This document shows, one piece after another, positions 25,412 through 34,445 of a DNA stretch of 64,000 bases. A program made the position numbers and the translations under genes. The DNA is from Jeotgalibaca porci (GTDB lineage Bacteria; Bacillota; Bacilli; Lactobacillales; Aerococcaceae). The notes beneath the pieces were generated by a model that worked only from the letters and a program-made list of their open reading frames with translations, was not told where the DNA came from and did not search any database. The stretch is from NCBI RefSeq assembly GCF_011299095.1, contig NZ_CP049889.1:1530501-1594500 (forward strand), read 5' to 3'. Numbering within the stretch: position 1 is the first letter of the stretch; every line of letters starts with the position of its first letter.

Positions 25412-27769
25412 ATGGTAAAGAAAGCACTGGATTTTGATAAGTCGCTTAAAAATGGCTACATCGAAGCGCCGTATCAACTAGAAGAAGGCGAAAGTATCAA
25501 TGGGCAGTATTTGGAACCTGTATTTTTCGAAAATGAAAATGGTCCGACGATTGGTGTAACAACGTGTGGTGTTCTTGTTCAAGACGGTTTGTATTTCAAA
25601 GATATGGATAATTCACGGAAAATGGCGCCTTATAAAGATTGGCGTCTCGATGATGAAACGCGTGCGAAAGATATGGTCCGCCATATGCGCTTGGATCAGC
25701 AGGCCGGTTTGGTATTGAATACGCTGTGGAATTCACCAGTTGCCCCAAGTCGCGATGCAGCAATGAATGAAAATAACGAATTGCAATTTGATAAAATATA
25801 TAAAAAGCATGACCCATCTGCAGAGCTTCCGGCATCACCGCTGCCGGGCGTTTCTATGGCAGTAGATGATAAAGACGTGTTGGAGCGGAAAATAACAGGC
25901 GGTGTCTACCGTGGCGAGATGGATATCGAAGCAGCGATGAGCGCGCTCTATCATAATGCTGGCACGCAGATGTTGGAATATGAAGCGTGCAACGGTGGTG
26001 TGGCAATCCCGTATTCTTTGCACACAAATCCGATTAATATCGGTTACCCTGATTCATTGGGAATTGGGGCGGCGGTGATGGGGGATGAGAATTTTGAACT
26101 CGTTTACGAAATGGCTCGTGTTGACCGCAAGATGATGAAAGCAGCGGGTCAGAATATTATGTACGGCCCACAAGTTGATATCGCGACGGATCCGCGTTGG
26201 CCGCGAAATAGTGGAACATATGGCGAGCGCAGTGATATCGCGGCCGGGATTGTTTCGGAATTGGTAAGAGGGTATCAAAATGGAACTGAAGGTTTAAATG
26301 AAGAATCAGTTGTTTTGACGGTGAAACATTTCCCGGGAGATGGACCGTCTGAAAACGGCTTTGAGTCGCACATGCCAATTGGCCAATACCGCCTTTACCC
26401 AACGGAAGGTTCGTTGGAAAAGTACCATCTGGCACCATTCCAGGCTGCATTTGATATGAAAGCTTCTGCAATCATGCCGAACTATTCCCGTATTTCAAAT
26501 GACAGCCGCAGTGTGCCGCAAACGTATCGCGGTAAATCGGGAGCCAAAGAAGAAGTGGGGACGGCTTATAGTAAAGAACTGTTGGTGAATTTGGCACGTG
26601 ACGAGATGGGCTTCGGCGGGTATGTGAACTCGGATTCGGGTATTACAACTGTTCAAGTTTATGGAGTAGAAAATCTTTCAGTTCCCGAGCGTTATGCCAA
26701 AGCGATTGCAGCGGGGACAGATGTTGTTGGAGGAAATGCAGATCCTGAAAATATTGTGAGGGCCGTGGAAGAAGGGTATCTGCAGAAATCAGACCTGGAC
26801 CGCGCCAGCTATAATCGTCTCTTGAGTTTATTCAAAACGAAACGAGTCGACAATCCTTATTTGGATCCGGATTATGCCAACCAAGTGCGAGAAGAGAATC
26901 TCGATTCGGCCAAAAAAGAGGCTTATCTTGCGAACCAAAAAGCAGTTGTGTTGGCGAAGAATGAGGCGGAGGCTCTACCTTTAATTGCTAAAAAATCTGT
27001 GTATATAAAATGCTTTAAAGGAATTGATACCGGGGCTTCGTTCATGGCTGCGGCAAGAGGGAAGAAACATGAGCCGAAAGATGAAGAAGAGAAATTACAT
27101 GCCTTCATCGTTTCATTGTTCCAGGAGCAGGGCTTTACTATTGTTGAAAATCCCGAAGAGACCGACTATGCCTATTTCCACGTTTGGCCGATTTCGAACG
27201 GGATGGTATTTAATCAATTCGCAACGCCGGTAATCGAAATGGTGGATAATGGACTGTTCGACGAACGTGAAGTGAACAAGAGTCAGAAAAGATCTGGCAA
27301 AAAAGTCTCTATTACCACGTTGAAGGAAGTAGCGGAAATTAAAGAGATAAGTGAAATCGTTCGTCAAAATGGCGGTAAAGTGATTGCGACGTGTGTGGTT
27401 ACTAATCCATGGTTGTTGGACAAGTTGGAACCGTTCGTGGATGCCTTAACTTTCCAATATACGACGAGCAAAGTTGCGCTACACAATGCGATTCGCGCTC
27501 AGATGGATGTGTTGGTGGGGGCGTATAATCCAACCGGTAAGATGAGTCTGACTATGGTTTCATCTCTGGAAGTGATTGCCGTTCATGAACAAGAAATCGC
27601 GGGCGAAATACGTGAAGTCTGCGTTTCCCCAAACGATGTGCCGGGATACGATAAGGACCCATACATTGCGCCAGAAATATTGGCGAAAGTAAAAGGTGGT
27701 AGCTACGCCTACTGCGATGCAAGCGGAAATTACTACCGCGCAGGATTTGGCCTAAACTATCCCAAATAA
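25412..27769 (+). CDS. Glycoside hydrolase family 3 protein (long form)
   Basis: A 785-aa cytoplasmic GH3 enzyme without a signal peptide. The N-terminal barrel contains IATDPRWPRNSGTYGERSD, KHFPGDGPSENGFESHMPIG and GFGGYVNSDSGI, where the Asp of SDS aligns with the GH3 nucleophile. The C-terminal domain (about residues 500-780) looks like the GH3 alpha/beta sandwich. Substrate is probably a beta-linked di- or oligosaccharide but cannot be assigned. A GGGAGGGAA site precedes the ATG. It lies next to kdgK, so uptake of plant-derived sugars is plausible. A shorter GH3 gene lies at 53.8 kb. Confidence 0.8.
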   Translation: MVKKALDFDKSLKNGYIEAPYQLEEGESINGQYLEPVFFENENGPTIGVTTCGVLVQDGLYFKDMDNSRKMAPYKDWRLDDETRAKDMVRHMRLDQQAGLVLNTLWNSPVAPSRDAAMNENNELQFDKIYKKHDPSAELPASPLPGVSMAVDDKDVLERKITGGVYRGEMDIEAAMSALYHNAGTQMLEYEACNGGVAIPYSLHTNPINIGYPDSLGIGAAVMGDENFELVYEMARVDRKMMKAAGQNIMYGPQVDIATDPRWPRNSGTYGERSDIAAGIVSELVRGYQNGTEGLNEESVVLTVKHFPGDGPSENGFESHMPIGQYRLYPTEGSLEKYHLAPFQAAFDMKASAIMPNYSRISNDSRSVPQTYRGKSGAKEEVGTAYSKELLVNLARDEMGFGGYVNSDSGITTVQVYGVENLSVPERYAKAIAAGTDVVGGNADPENIVRAVEEGYLQKSDLDRASYNRLLSLFKTKRVDNPYLDPDYANQVREENLDSAKKEAYLANQKAVVLAKNEAEALPLIAKKSVYIKCFKGIDTGASFMAAARGKKHEPKDEEEKLHAFIVSLFQEQGFTIVENPEETDYAYFHVWPISNGMVFNQFATPVIEMVDNGLFDEREVNKSQKRSGKKVSITTLKEVAEIKEISEIVRQNGGKVIATCVVTNPWLLDKLEPFVDALTFQYTTSKVALHNAIRAQMDVLVGAYNPTGKMSLTMVSSLEVIAVHEQEIAGEIREVCVSPNDVPGYDKDPYIAPEILAKVKGGSYAYCDASGNYYRAGFGLNYPK

Positions 27770-27773
27770 AAAT

Positions 27774-27873
27774 AGTCTGTACAACAATTGAGGAATCCCT
27801 CAAAGTTGTACAGACTTTTACCAAAAGTGTGCACAACTTCCGCTAAAAAGCGAAAAGTTGTACACACTTTTTT
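27774..27873. repeat. Pair of long hairpins, family B (first site)
   Basis: Two adjacent palindromes. The first (27774-27818) has arms AGTCTGTACAAC / GTTGTACAGACT around a loop with TCCCTCAAA. The second (27824-27873) has arms AAAGTGTGCACAACTT / AAGTTGTACACACTTT and a nested CGCT-AGCG stem, then a T-run. The same pair design recurs at 32274-32358. They separate convergent genes and probably terminate transcription both ways. Confidence 0.75.
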
Positions 27874-27883
27874 GTTGGGGCGT

Positions 27884-27927
27884 AAAAGTGCTCATTCAAA
27901 CGGAAAAACCAATCTAAGTTAGCACTT
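27884..27927. repeat. Hairpin repeat, family C (second site)
   Basis: Arms AAAGTGCTCATT / AAGTTAGCACTTT, imperfect, around a loop with CGGAAAAACC. Same design as 7193-7230. Confidence 0.55.
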
Positions 27928-27929
27928 TA

Positions 27930-28244
27930 CTAGTAATCCAGCTGTCTTAAATACAAAACGATATTTTTGTCATCATCTAGCTTCGCATTGTATTGACGGA
28001 TAGCAGATTCCATATCTTTTTGCAGTTTGGGTTGTTTGCTTAACAGCCCGGAAATCCAATAAATAAGTTCTGCTAAAATACCACCTGTTCCGGCTGAGCC
28101 TAATTCAAAACCCATTAACTCTTCATCCGTCAATTTCGTTTTTAACAACTTACGCACAGTTTCCCGCAGTTCCCCTTTAACAACCAGTGTTTCCTCTCGT
28201 CGTTCCAATCCCGCTAATAATTCTGCTTCATTCTGAACTTCCAC
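27930..28244 (-). CDS. Hypothetical small protein downstream of the aldo/keto reductase
   Basis: A 104-aa protein translated from a GTG at 28244, chosen because GGAGG lies 8 bases upstream; a TTG at 28250 is too close to that site. It has charged ends and a central apolar stretch GFELGSAGTGGILAELIYW that is too short and polar-flanked to be a clear membrane anchor. The start lies 15 bases after the reductase stop, so the two are co-transcribed. I do not recognise the family. Confidence 0.55.
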   Translation of the reverse strand: MEVQNEAELLAGLERREETLVVKGELRETVRKLLKTKLTDEELMGFELGSAGTGGILAELIYWISGLLSKQPKLQKDMESAIRQYNAKLDDDKNIVLYLRQLDY

Positions 28245-28259
28245 CCTCAAAACCTCCCC

Positions 28260-29243
28260 TTAGTATGCACCGCGAATATGTTGATGTACTTTCGTCCAAT
28301 AAAATTCTTCCAGGCGCGCCATTTCCTCAGCACTGTAGCCTTTTTCATCCACTGCAGCCAAGTTATCCTGCACTTGTTTTACATTCCTAAATCCAGGAAT
28401 CACACTTGTGACAGCATCATTTTCTAAAATCCATTTCAACGAAGCTCGCGCTAAATTCCCACGTTCTTCTGCAATCCACGCCACTTCATTTGCCAACGCC
28501 ACACCTTTTTGGAAAGGCAAACCGCCAAACGTTTCCCCGACGTTAAAGGCCTGGCCGTCACGGTTATAGTGACGGTGATCATCAGAAGAGAACGTAGTAT
28601 CCGCTGTGTATTTCCCAGTCAATAAACCACTCGCCAACGGAACACGCGCCAGAATACCGACATTTTGTTCTTTCGCTTTCGGAAAAAGAACATCTTGCGG
28701 CTTTTGACGCAACACGTTGAAAATAACTTGCAAGGCGCTCGCATTGGTCTGATCTAAAACAAACAGACCTTCGTCAACCGTTTCCACACTCACACCGTAC
28801 GCGCGGATTTTACCTTCTTGCTTTAATTTATCAAGAATAGGGAAGAGGTCCGTTTCCTTCAACATATTGAACGGTGCGCAGTGGACTTGGAACAAATCAA
28901 TCTGCTCGCGGTTCAACCGTTTCAGGCTGTTTTCGAGATAGGTCCGAATTTGTGCTTCACTGTAATTCGCAGGATCGGTAATATCACCCATCCGTATAAA
29001 TTTAGTAGCGATATAAATGCTTTCCTCACGGCCTTTAGTCGCTTCAGCAAGTAACTCCTCACTATGGCCTGAACCGTACACATCGGCCGTATCGAAAAAG
29101 TTAACCCCTGATTCAATCGCAACGTCGATAGCACGCAACGCTTCCTTGTCATCGCGCTGTCCCCAGTCGCCGCCGATCGCCCATGTTCCTAACGCACATT
29201 CACTGATTTTCATTCCAGTATTTCCCAGTTGCATATACTTCAT
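28260..29243 (-). CDS. Aldo/keto reductase
   Basis: NADPH-dependent reductase of the AKR superfamily, 327 aa. The catalytic tetrad is visible: Asp in FFDTADVYG, Tyr in the same motif, Lys in IYIATKF and His in DLFQVHCAP. The C-terminal cofactor pocket has SVIPGFRNVKQVQDN. Sequence is closest to the YhdN/IolS group that reduces aldehydes. A GAGGGG site precedes the ATG. It is followed by the small hypothetical gene in the same operon. Confidence 0.85.
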   Translation of the reverse strand: MKYMQLGNTGMKISECALGTWAIGGDWGQRDDKEALRAIDVAIESGVNFFDTADVYGSGHSEELLAEATKGREESIYIATKFIRMGDITDPANYSEAQIRTYLENSLKRLNREQIDLFQVHCAPFNMLKETDLFPILDKLKQEGKIRAYGVSVETVDEGLFVLDQTNASALQVIFNVLRQKPQDVLFPKAKEQNVGILARVPLASGLLTGKYTADTTFSSDDHRHYNRDGQAFNVGETFGGLPFQKGVALANEVAWIAEERGNLARASLKWILENDAVTSVIPGFRNVKQVQDNLAAVDEKGYSAEEMARLEEFYWTKVHQHIRGAY

Positions 29244-29322
29244 TTATTCAGCCCCTCATCTGATTAGATGCTTTTATTATACCGTTCTATCCCGAAAGGT
29301 GGAAGGGTTTACAACTATACGT

Positions 29323-29356
29323 AAAAAAAGAACCCGGTGCCAAGCACCAGGTTCAA
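29323..29356 (-). terminator. Terminator of the acetate-type transporter gene
   Basis: Minus-strand stem GAACCTGGTGCTTGGCACCGGGTTC with a following T-run. Confidence 0.8.
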
Positions 29357-29361
29357 AATAA

Positions 29362-29949
29362 CTATTTAACTTCACCAATCGGCATAACAGATTTTCCGTA
29401 AAGTTCGTTCAATACTTGTGCCATTGCCGCGTAGATTGCAGAGAATCCACACAAAATTCCTTCATAGCCAGCGATTGTCAAAATAAGTGTTGAGCCTGTG
29501 AAGTTTCCAAGCGCCAACAAGAAGAATAGAAGAGTTAAAGAGCCAAACACGACTTGAAGTGCTTTGCTAATACGCAACGTTCCGATGAACATGAATAATG
29601 TAAAAAGTCCCCACATGAACAAGTAAGCAGCCATTGATAGTGAGCCTGCAGCTTCACCATAGCCCATCAACGGTAAAATGTTCAAAGCAACCAACGATAG
29701 CCAGAAGAAACCATATGATGTGAATGCCGTTGTTCCAAAAGTGTTGTTCTTTTTAAATTCCATGATACCTGCAATGACTTGAGCAAATCCACCAAAGAAA
29801 ATTCCCATTGCTAAAATCATAGCGTCTAGCGGGAAGAAACCTGCATTATGAATGTTCAACAAAATAGTTGTCATCCCAAAGCCCATTAAACCAAGTGGTG
29901 CCGGATTAGCCGTTACTTCTGTATACAAAACTGTCTTAACTTTTTCCAA
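29362..29949 (-). CDS. Acetate/succinate-type transporter (GPR1/FUN34/YaaH family)
   Basis: A 195-aa protein with six membrane helices. It starts with the family motif [17 protein letters not shown] and contains [19 protein letters not shown], another diagnostic block. E. coli SatP of this family moves acetate and succinate with protons; the substrate here is probably acetate. The upstream region (around 30089) has the cre-like symmetric core ATAGCGCTAT, matching the CcpA consensus at only about 11 of 14 positions. It is a single-gene unit with its own terminator. Confidence 0.8.
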   Translation of the reverse strand: MEKVKTVLYTEVTANPAPLGLMGFGMTTILLNIHNAGFFPLDAMILAMGIFFGGFAQVIAGIMEFKKNNTFGTTAFTSYGFFWLSLVALNILPLMGYGEAAGSLSMAAYLFMWGLFTLFMFIGTLRISKALQVVFGSLTLLFFLLALGNFTGSTLILTIAGYEGILCGFSAIYAAMAQVLNELYGKSVMPIGEVK

Positions 29950-30153
29950 TTCTGATTGCTCCTTAAAGATATACTTGTGATTTACACACTAGATTGCATT
30001 ATAGCCTGTTCTATCGAATTGTCAACATTTCGCAAAAAAAACAACTTGTTTTCAAAGTTTTGTGCGCAATATCCGTATCAAATAGCAATGATAGCGCTAT
30101 TTTAAACGAAATGACTTTGTGAAAACAATCGTCTTTATGAAAACGAATATAAT

Positions 30154-30179
30154 AAAAAACCGAGGAAATAATCCCCGGC
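30154..30179 (-). terminator. Terminator of the S9 peptidase gene
   Basis: Minus-strand stem with arms CCGGGGA / TCCTCGG (one G-U pair) and a T-run. Confidence 0.65.
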
Positions 30180-30190
30180 CCTAAAACTTC

Positions 30191-32158
30191 TTAATATTTT
30201 TCCAACCACTCAAAAATCGCATCCGCACGTTTCACACGCAAGTTTGGTAAACCTTCGCGGGACAAGCCGTGATTCGATTGCGGGAAGGTAATCAATTTCG
30301 TATCTACCCCGTGTTTCTTCATTGCCACGTAAAATTGCTCTGCTTGTTCCATCGGGCAACGCAGATCTTGCTCGCTGTGCATCAACAAAATCGGTGTCTT
30401 CGCATGTGCCGCATGCGCTAGAGGAGACATCCGCCACAACCCATCCACATCAGATAAATCACGTTTCAATTGGAATTCCACAAAGAACGCGCCGACATCA
30501 CTCGTTCCGTAGAAACTAATCCAGTTCGAAATCGAGCGTTGCGAAATCGCAGCCCGGAAGCGGTCCGTATGTCCGACAATCCAGTTCGTCATGAAGCCGC
30601 CGTAGCTGCCACCCATGACATAAACGCGGTCTTTATCGATTTCCGGATGTTGTTCCAACACGTAATCCGTACCGAGCATTAAGTCCGCGAAATCTTTATT
30701 TCCATAATCACCCAAGATGGATGCAACAAAATCTTGACCGTAGCCATTTCCACCACGCGGGTTCAACATAATGACGCCATACCCACGCGCCGCCAATACT
30801 TGCATTTCGTGGAAATACGATTCCCCGTAACACACCTGTGGGCCACCGTGGATATATAAAATGGCTGGATGATTCGCTTTTTCCGCAACAGGTGGCACAT
30901 ACCAACCTTGAATATCCCAGTCATCCGCGCCCTTGTACCAGAACATTTCCGGCTCCACAACGGCGTGTTCTTTGAAAAAGGCAGCATTCGGCTGATACAA
31001 TACATCCAGCTCACCACTAGCTAAATCAAGGACTGCCAATTCTGACGTTTTCGTCAAAGTAGAATACGTCACAGCCAACGTTTCACTCCCCGCAATTAAG
31101 TGGCCATCGGTTAGATGCACGCGTTGATCAAAGACCAATTTCGTTTCGCCGTCACAATTTCCTTTGTACAACTGCGTTTTCCCGTGTTGTGTAGCAGGGA
31201 AGAGAAACTCTGTCTCGTTTAACCACTCAATCGGCAACCCATAAACATTTTGCTGGAAGTCGGCAACCATCACGTCACTGATTTCCGCATCCAAATCCGC
31301 CGTTAAACATTTTAATTCATGCGTCTTCATATCGTATCCGTAAATACGACTCAACGTCACAAACGCATATTCGAAATCATTTCCGTTTAATAGAAGGTAA
31401 TCTTCATTTTTGGACATGGCTGCAAACGAGAAACTACCTTTAGGAACAGAAATGGTTAACGACCGTTTTTCCTTGGAAGCCACATCATAATAGTAAACTG
31501 TGCCGCCGTAATTCCATTCATCCGCGCTGTCCAACTCACCCGCAATGAGCAAATAACTTTCGTCATGGGCCACATAGTTTAATCGCACGCTTTCCGTGTC
31601 TTCCAATAACGTGGCAACATCACGAGACGCCACGCCGATTTTTTTAATCTGATACGTCAAATCTTTTGGTAGCATACCCATGCCGTCCAACTTATACGTC
31701 AGCTTATCAATCTCAGTCGTGTTCGGCATTTTCTTTTCTTTCAAATCGCTGTCTTTTTCTTCTTCATTTTTCTCATATGTCTGATAGTAAACTGTCGCAC
31801 CATTTTCCGCCCAGCGGTAAGTGGACACACCATTCTTTTCTTCCGTCAAAGCGTAAGCACTCCCGCCATCTAGCGGCATAATCATCACTTGCATCTTCTT
31901 ATCTTTGTTTGCATTTCCCAAGTATGACAAATATTTTCCATTTGGAGAAATAGTCAGTAATGCCTGGCTCGTGCCAGCATCACCCCAACGGCGGCGTTCT
32001 TTCGTCGTGCGGTCGATACTATAAATGTAAGAATGATAACCGTTTTCCTCTTTATTCGGAATTGTTTCAATATAAAAAATACGATTGCCATGCGCAACCG
32101 GCTGTCCCAAACTCTTTAAATCGAATAAACTCTCGGTTGTTACTGTTGCTTTATCCAA
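30191..32158 (-). CDS. S9-family prolyl oligopeptidase-like serine peptidase
   Basis: A 655-aa enzyme with an N-terminal beta-propeller (WD40/TolB-like, about residues 1-390) and a C-terminal alpha/beta hydrolase domain. The nucleophile Ser is in GGSYGGFMTNW, the Asp in HSEQDLRCPMEQ and the His in FPQSNHGLSR. These are the S9C (acylaminoacyl-peptidase-like) motifs. I set the start at a TTG at 32158 because GGAGG lies 7 bases upstream of it; an ATG 39 bases further upstream has no clear ribosome site. No signal peptide is seen. It lies close to the opp operon, so peptide processing is plausible. Confidence 0.85.
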   Translation of the reverse strand: MDKATVTTESLFDLKSLGQPVAHGNRIFYIETIPNKEENGYHSYIYSIDRTTKERRRWGDAGTSQALLTISPNGKYLSYLGNANKDKKMQVMIMPLDGGSAYALTEEKNGVSTYRWAENGATVYYQTYEKNEEEKDSDLKEKKMPNTTEIDKLTYKLDGMGMLPKDLTYQIKKIGVASRDVATLLEDTESVRLNYVAHDESYLLIAGELDSADEWNYGGTVYYYDVASKEKRSLTISVPKGSFSFAAMSKNEDYLLLNGNDFEYAFVTLSRIYGYDMKTHELKCLTADLDAEISDVMVADFQQNVYGLPIEWLNETEFLFPATQHGKTQLYKGNCDGETKLVFDQRVHLTDGHLIAGSETLAVTYSTLTKTSELAVLDLASGELDVLYQPNAAFFKEHAVVEPEMFWYKGADDWDIQGWYVPPVAEKANHPAILYIHGGPQVCYGESYFHEMQVLAARGYGVIMLNPRGGNGYGQDFVASILGDYGNKDFADLMLGTDYVLEQHPEIDKDRVYVMGGSYGGFMTNWIVGHTDRFRAAISQRSISNWISFYGTSDVGAFFVEFQLKRDLSDVDGLWRMSPLAHAAHAKTPILLMHSEQDLRCPMEQAEQFYVAMKKHGVDTKLITFPQSNHGLSREGLPNLRVKRADAIFEWLEKY

Positions 32159-32600
32159 AAAACCGCCTCCAAATTTGTATTCACTTAATTTAAGCAAACT
32201 CTTAATCGATTGTCCAAAGATTAATTATTAAATATTGAAAGAGGGCGGCTCCGTTATTAAAATAGTCTGTACAACTCCAACCTAAATCCTCAAAGTTGTG
32301 CAGACTATCTCGCAAAGTCTGTACAACTATCAAGAATTCAGAGATAGTTGTGCACACCCTCACTCAAGTGTTCCCAAAATTAAGATTCACAACGAAATGG
32401 AACAATCTCATTCCTTCATCACCCCTAAAGTTAATAAACGCTCATTATTAGAATCCGTTCCCCTAAAATGAGAAAATAATGGCCGTATCTACGAACGATA
32501 ACAAGAGGAAATAACCCTCATCATGAAAAATAATACCTCCTAGAAAACGCACGAAAACAGCATTCGTTGACTCAATATGCGGACTTATCTTTAAAAGTGT
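32159..32600. other. Gap between the S9 peptidase and oppA
   Basis: No gene seen. The stretch holds a family B hairpin pair (listed separately), and the remainder is AT-rich with a few short GC-poor inverted repeats. The opp promoter lies at its right end. Confidence 0.5.
32274..32358. repeat. Pair of long hairpins, family B (second site)
   Basis: First hairpin 32274-32306, arms AGTCTGTACAACT / AGTTGTGCAGACT, loop sharing ATCCTCAA with the copy at 27.8 kb. Second hairpin 32314-32358, arms AAAGTCTGTACAACTAT / ATAGTTGTGCACACC. Confidence 0.7.
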
Positions 32601-32630
32601 TTGACTATACATAGCACTTGAGGTTATAAT
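32601..32630 (+). promoter_or_regulatory. Promoter of the opp operon
   Basis: TTGACT, 18-base spacer, perfect TATAAT. The leader to oppA is about 58 bases. Confidence 0.75.
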
Positions 32631-32640
32631 CTCATTAATT

Positions 32641-32655
32641 AATAATTAGAAAATT
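32641..32655 (-). promoter_or_regulatory. Candidate CodY box in the opp leader
   Basis: On the minus strand AATTTTCTAATTATT matches the CodY consensus AATTTTCWGAAAATT at 12 of 15 positions. It lies right after the transcription start, where binding would repress. CodY control of opp is known in lactococci. Confidence 0.45.
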
Positions 32656-32694
32656 CTAATTTAATGGTTTAGGACGATACTCGGAGGGATTAAG

Positions 32695-34359
32695 ATGGCA
32701 AAGAAGGCAAAATTAAAATTATATGCAACAAGTTTAGCAGCTGCAACATTATTGGCAGCGTGTGGGGGAACCGCAACGGATTCGACAGAAAGCACAAGTA
32801 ACGCTAATTCCGGAAATACGGAAGCGAGCGATAATATCCTTGATGTCCAATTCGACGTAGAGGTCGCATCTCTTGATCCACAAATCGGAACAGACGGTGC
32901 ATCATTCCAAGTTGTTGCAAGTATGATGGAAGGTCTTTACCAACTTGATCCAGCAGGCAATGCCGCACCTGGTATGGCTGAAAAAACAGAAGTCAGTGAA
33001 GATGGTTTGACTTATACCTTCACGATTCGTGATGCAAAATGGACGAACGGAGATGCTGTAACGGCTCATGACTTCGTCTACGCGTGGCAACGTTTGGTAG
33101 ATCCTGAGACAGGAAGCGAGTATGCATACATTATGGATATCGCTGGTGTAGAAAATGCAGCTGCCATCATGGACGGATCCAAAGCTCCGGATACATTAGG
33201 GGCAGTGGCGAAAGATGACAAAACGTTGGAAGTGAAACTGACGCATCCAGTCCCATACTTTGAAAGTTTAATGGCTTTTGTTTCTTTCTTCCCGATGAAC
33301 GAGAAATTCATGACTGAAGTCGGCGCGAACTATGGAACATCTCCGGAAACAACGATTGCCAACGGTGCGTTCAAGCTAGAATCTTACGAACCACTTGCGA
33401 CAAGTATTAAATTAAGTAAAAACGAAGATTACTACGATGCAGCAAATGTTGCGTTGGATGGTATGAACGTTCTCGTCATCAAAGACTCGCAACAAGCGAT
33501 GCTTTCTTACCAAAACGGCGACTTGGACGTTGTAACCTTAGCAGGGGAGCAAGTGGACTTGTTCAAGGCTGATCCGGAATTCATTAACGTGCAAGATGGC
33601 TACTTATGGTATGTCTCAGTGAATACGCAAGTTGAAGGATTGGGTAACGCGAAATTAAGACAAGCAGTTGCCAAATCAATCGACAGAGAAGCAATTGTAA
33701 ACACAGCATTGAAAGACGGCTCAATCCCGGCTGAATTCGCAATCCCAACAGGTTTAGCAAATGGACCGGACGGAAAAGATTTCCGGGAAACAGCAGATAC
33801 ATACTTGGCTCAAGACCTAGATGCGGCAGCAGCTTTGTTCAAAGAAGCAAAAGAAGAATTGGGCGCAGAAGAATTTACCTTCAGCCTTTTAGTTGAAGAC
33901 ACAGAAAGTGCCATTAACGTTTCACAAATGATTAAATCACAAGTCGAAGCGAACCTGGAAGGTTTGACTGTTGAAATCGAACAAATGCCGAAGAAAACAC
34001 GTTTGGATCGTATGCAACAAAAAGACTACGATATGGGTCTGACACGTTGGGGTCCTGACTACGCGGATCCGATGACTTACTTGGATTTATGGGTGACAGG
34101 CGCATCTAACAACAATGGTAGTTGGTCAAACGAACGCTACGACGAAATTGTTAAATCTGCACAAACAGGTGAACTTGCAAGCGACGTGGAAGCACGTTGG
34201 GAAGCATTGAAAGAAGCGGAAGGAATCCTTCTGGACGATGCAGCCATCTTACCTGTTTACCAAAAGGGTAGCGCGGTAATGATTAAGAGCAACGTATCTG
34301 GCGTTGACTTCCATACGGTGGGTGTTCCACGCGTATATAAAAACGCAGTAATCGATTAA
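32695..34359 (+). CDS. oppA: Oligopeptide-binding lipoprotein OppA
   Basis: Extracellular solute-binding lipoprotein of the peptide ABC importer, 554 aa. A positively charged start (MAKKAKLKLYATSLAAATLL) leads to the lipobox LAAC, cleaved before Cys at residue 22. The SBP_bac_5 fold is evident from AHDFVYAWQRLVDPETGSE, and LRQAVAKSIDREAI is the family signature. A Ser/Thr/Asn-rich linker follows the Cys. It is the first gene of the operon, separated from oppB by an intercistronic hairpin that should give more OppA than the other subunits. GGAGG site present. Confidence 0.9.
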   Translation: MAKKAKLKLYATSLAAATLLAACGGTATDSTESTSNANSGNTEASDNILDVQFDVEVASLDPQIGTDGASFQVVASMMEGLYQLDPAGNAAPGMAEKTEVSEDGLTYTFTIRDAKWTNGDAVTAHDFVYAWQRLVDPETGSEYAYIMDIAGVENAAAIMDGSKAPDTLGAVAKDDKTLEVKLTHPVPYFESLMAFVSFFPMNEKFMTEVGANYGTSPETTIANGAFKLESYEPLATSIKLSKNEDYYDAANVALDGMNVLVIKDSQQAMLSYQNGDLDVVTLAGEQVDLFKADPEFINVQDGYLWYVSVNTQVEGLGNAKLRQAVAKSIDREAIVNTALKDGSIPAEFAIPTGLANGPDGKDFRETADTYLAQDLDAAAALFKEAKEELGAEEFTFSLLVEDTESAINVSQMIKSQVEANLEGLTVEIEQMPKKTRLDRMQQKDYDMGLTRWGPDYADPMTYLDLWVTGASNNNGSWSNERYDEIVKSAQTGELASDVEARWEALKEAEGILLDDAAILPVYQKGSAVMIKSNVSGVDFHTVGVPRVYKNAVID

Positions 34360-34386
34360 TAGAAATTTCTGAGAGTGAAAAGGACT

Positions 34387-34422
34387 GGCGGAAGCGGGCA
34401 CGTTGCGCGTTCCGCCTTTTTC
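34387..34422 (+). terminator. Intercistronic terminator/attenuator between oppA and oppB
   Basis: Stem GGCGGAAGCG / CGTTCCGCC followed by TTTTTC. Partial readthrough would give excess binding protein over the transporter. Confidence 0.75.
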
Positions 34423-34445
34423 ACTTTAATAGAAAGGAACGCACA

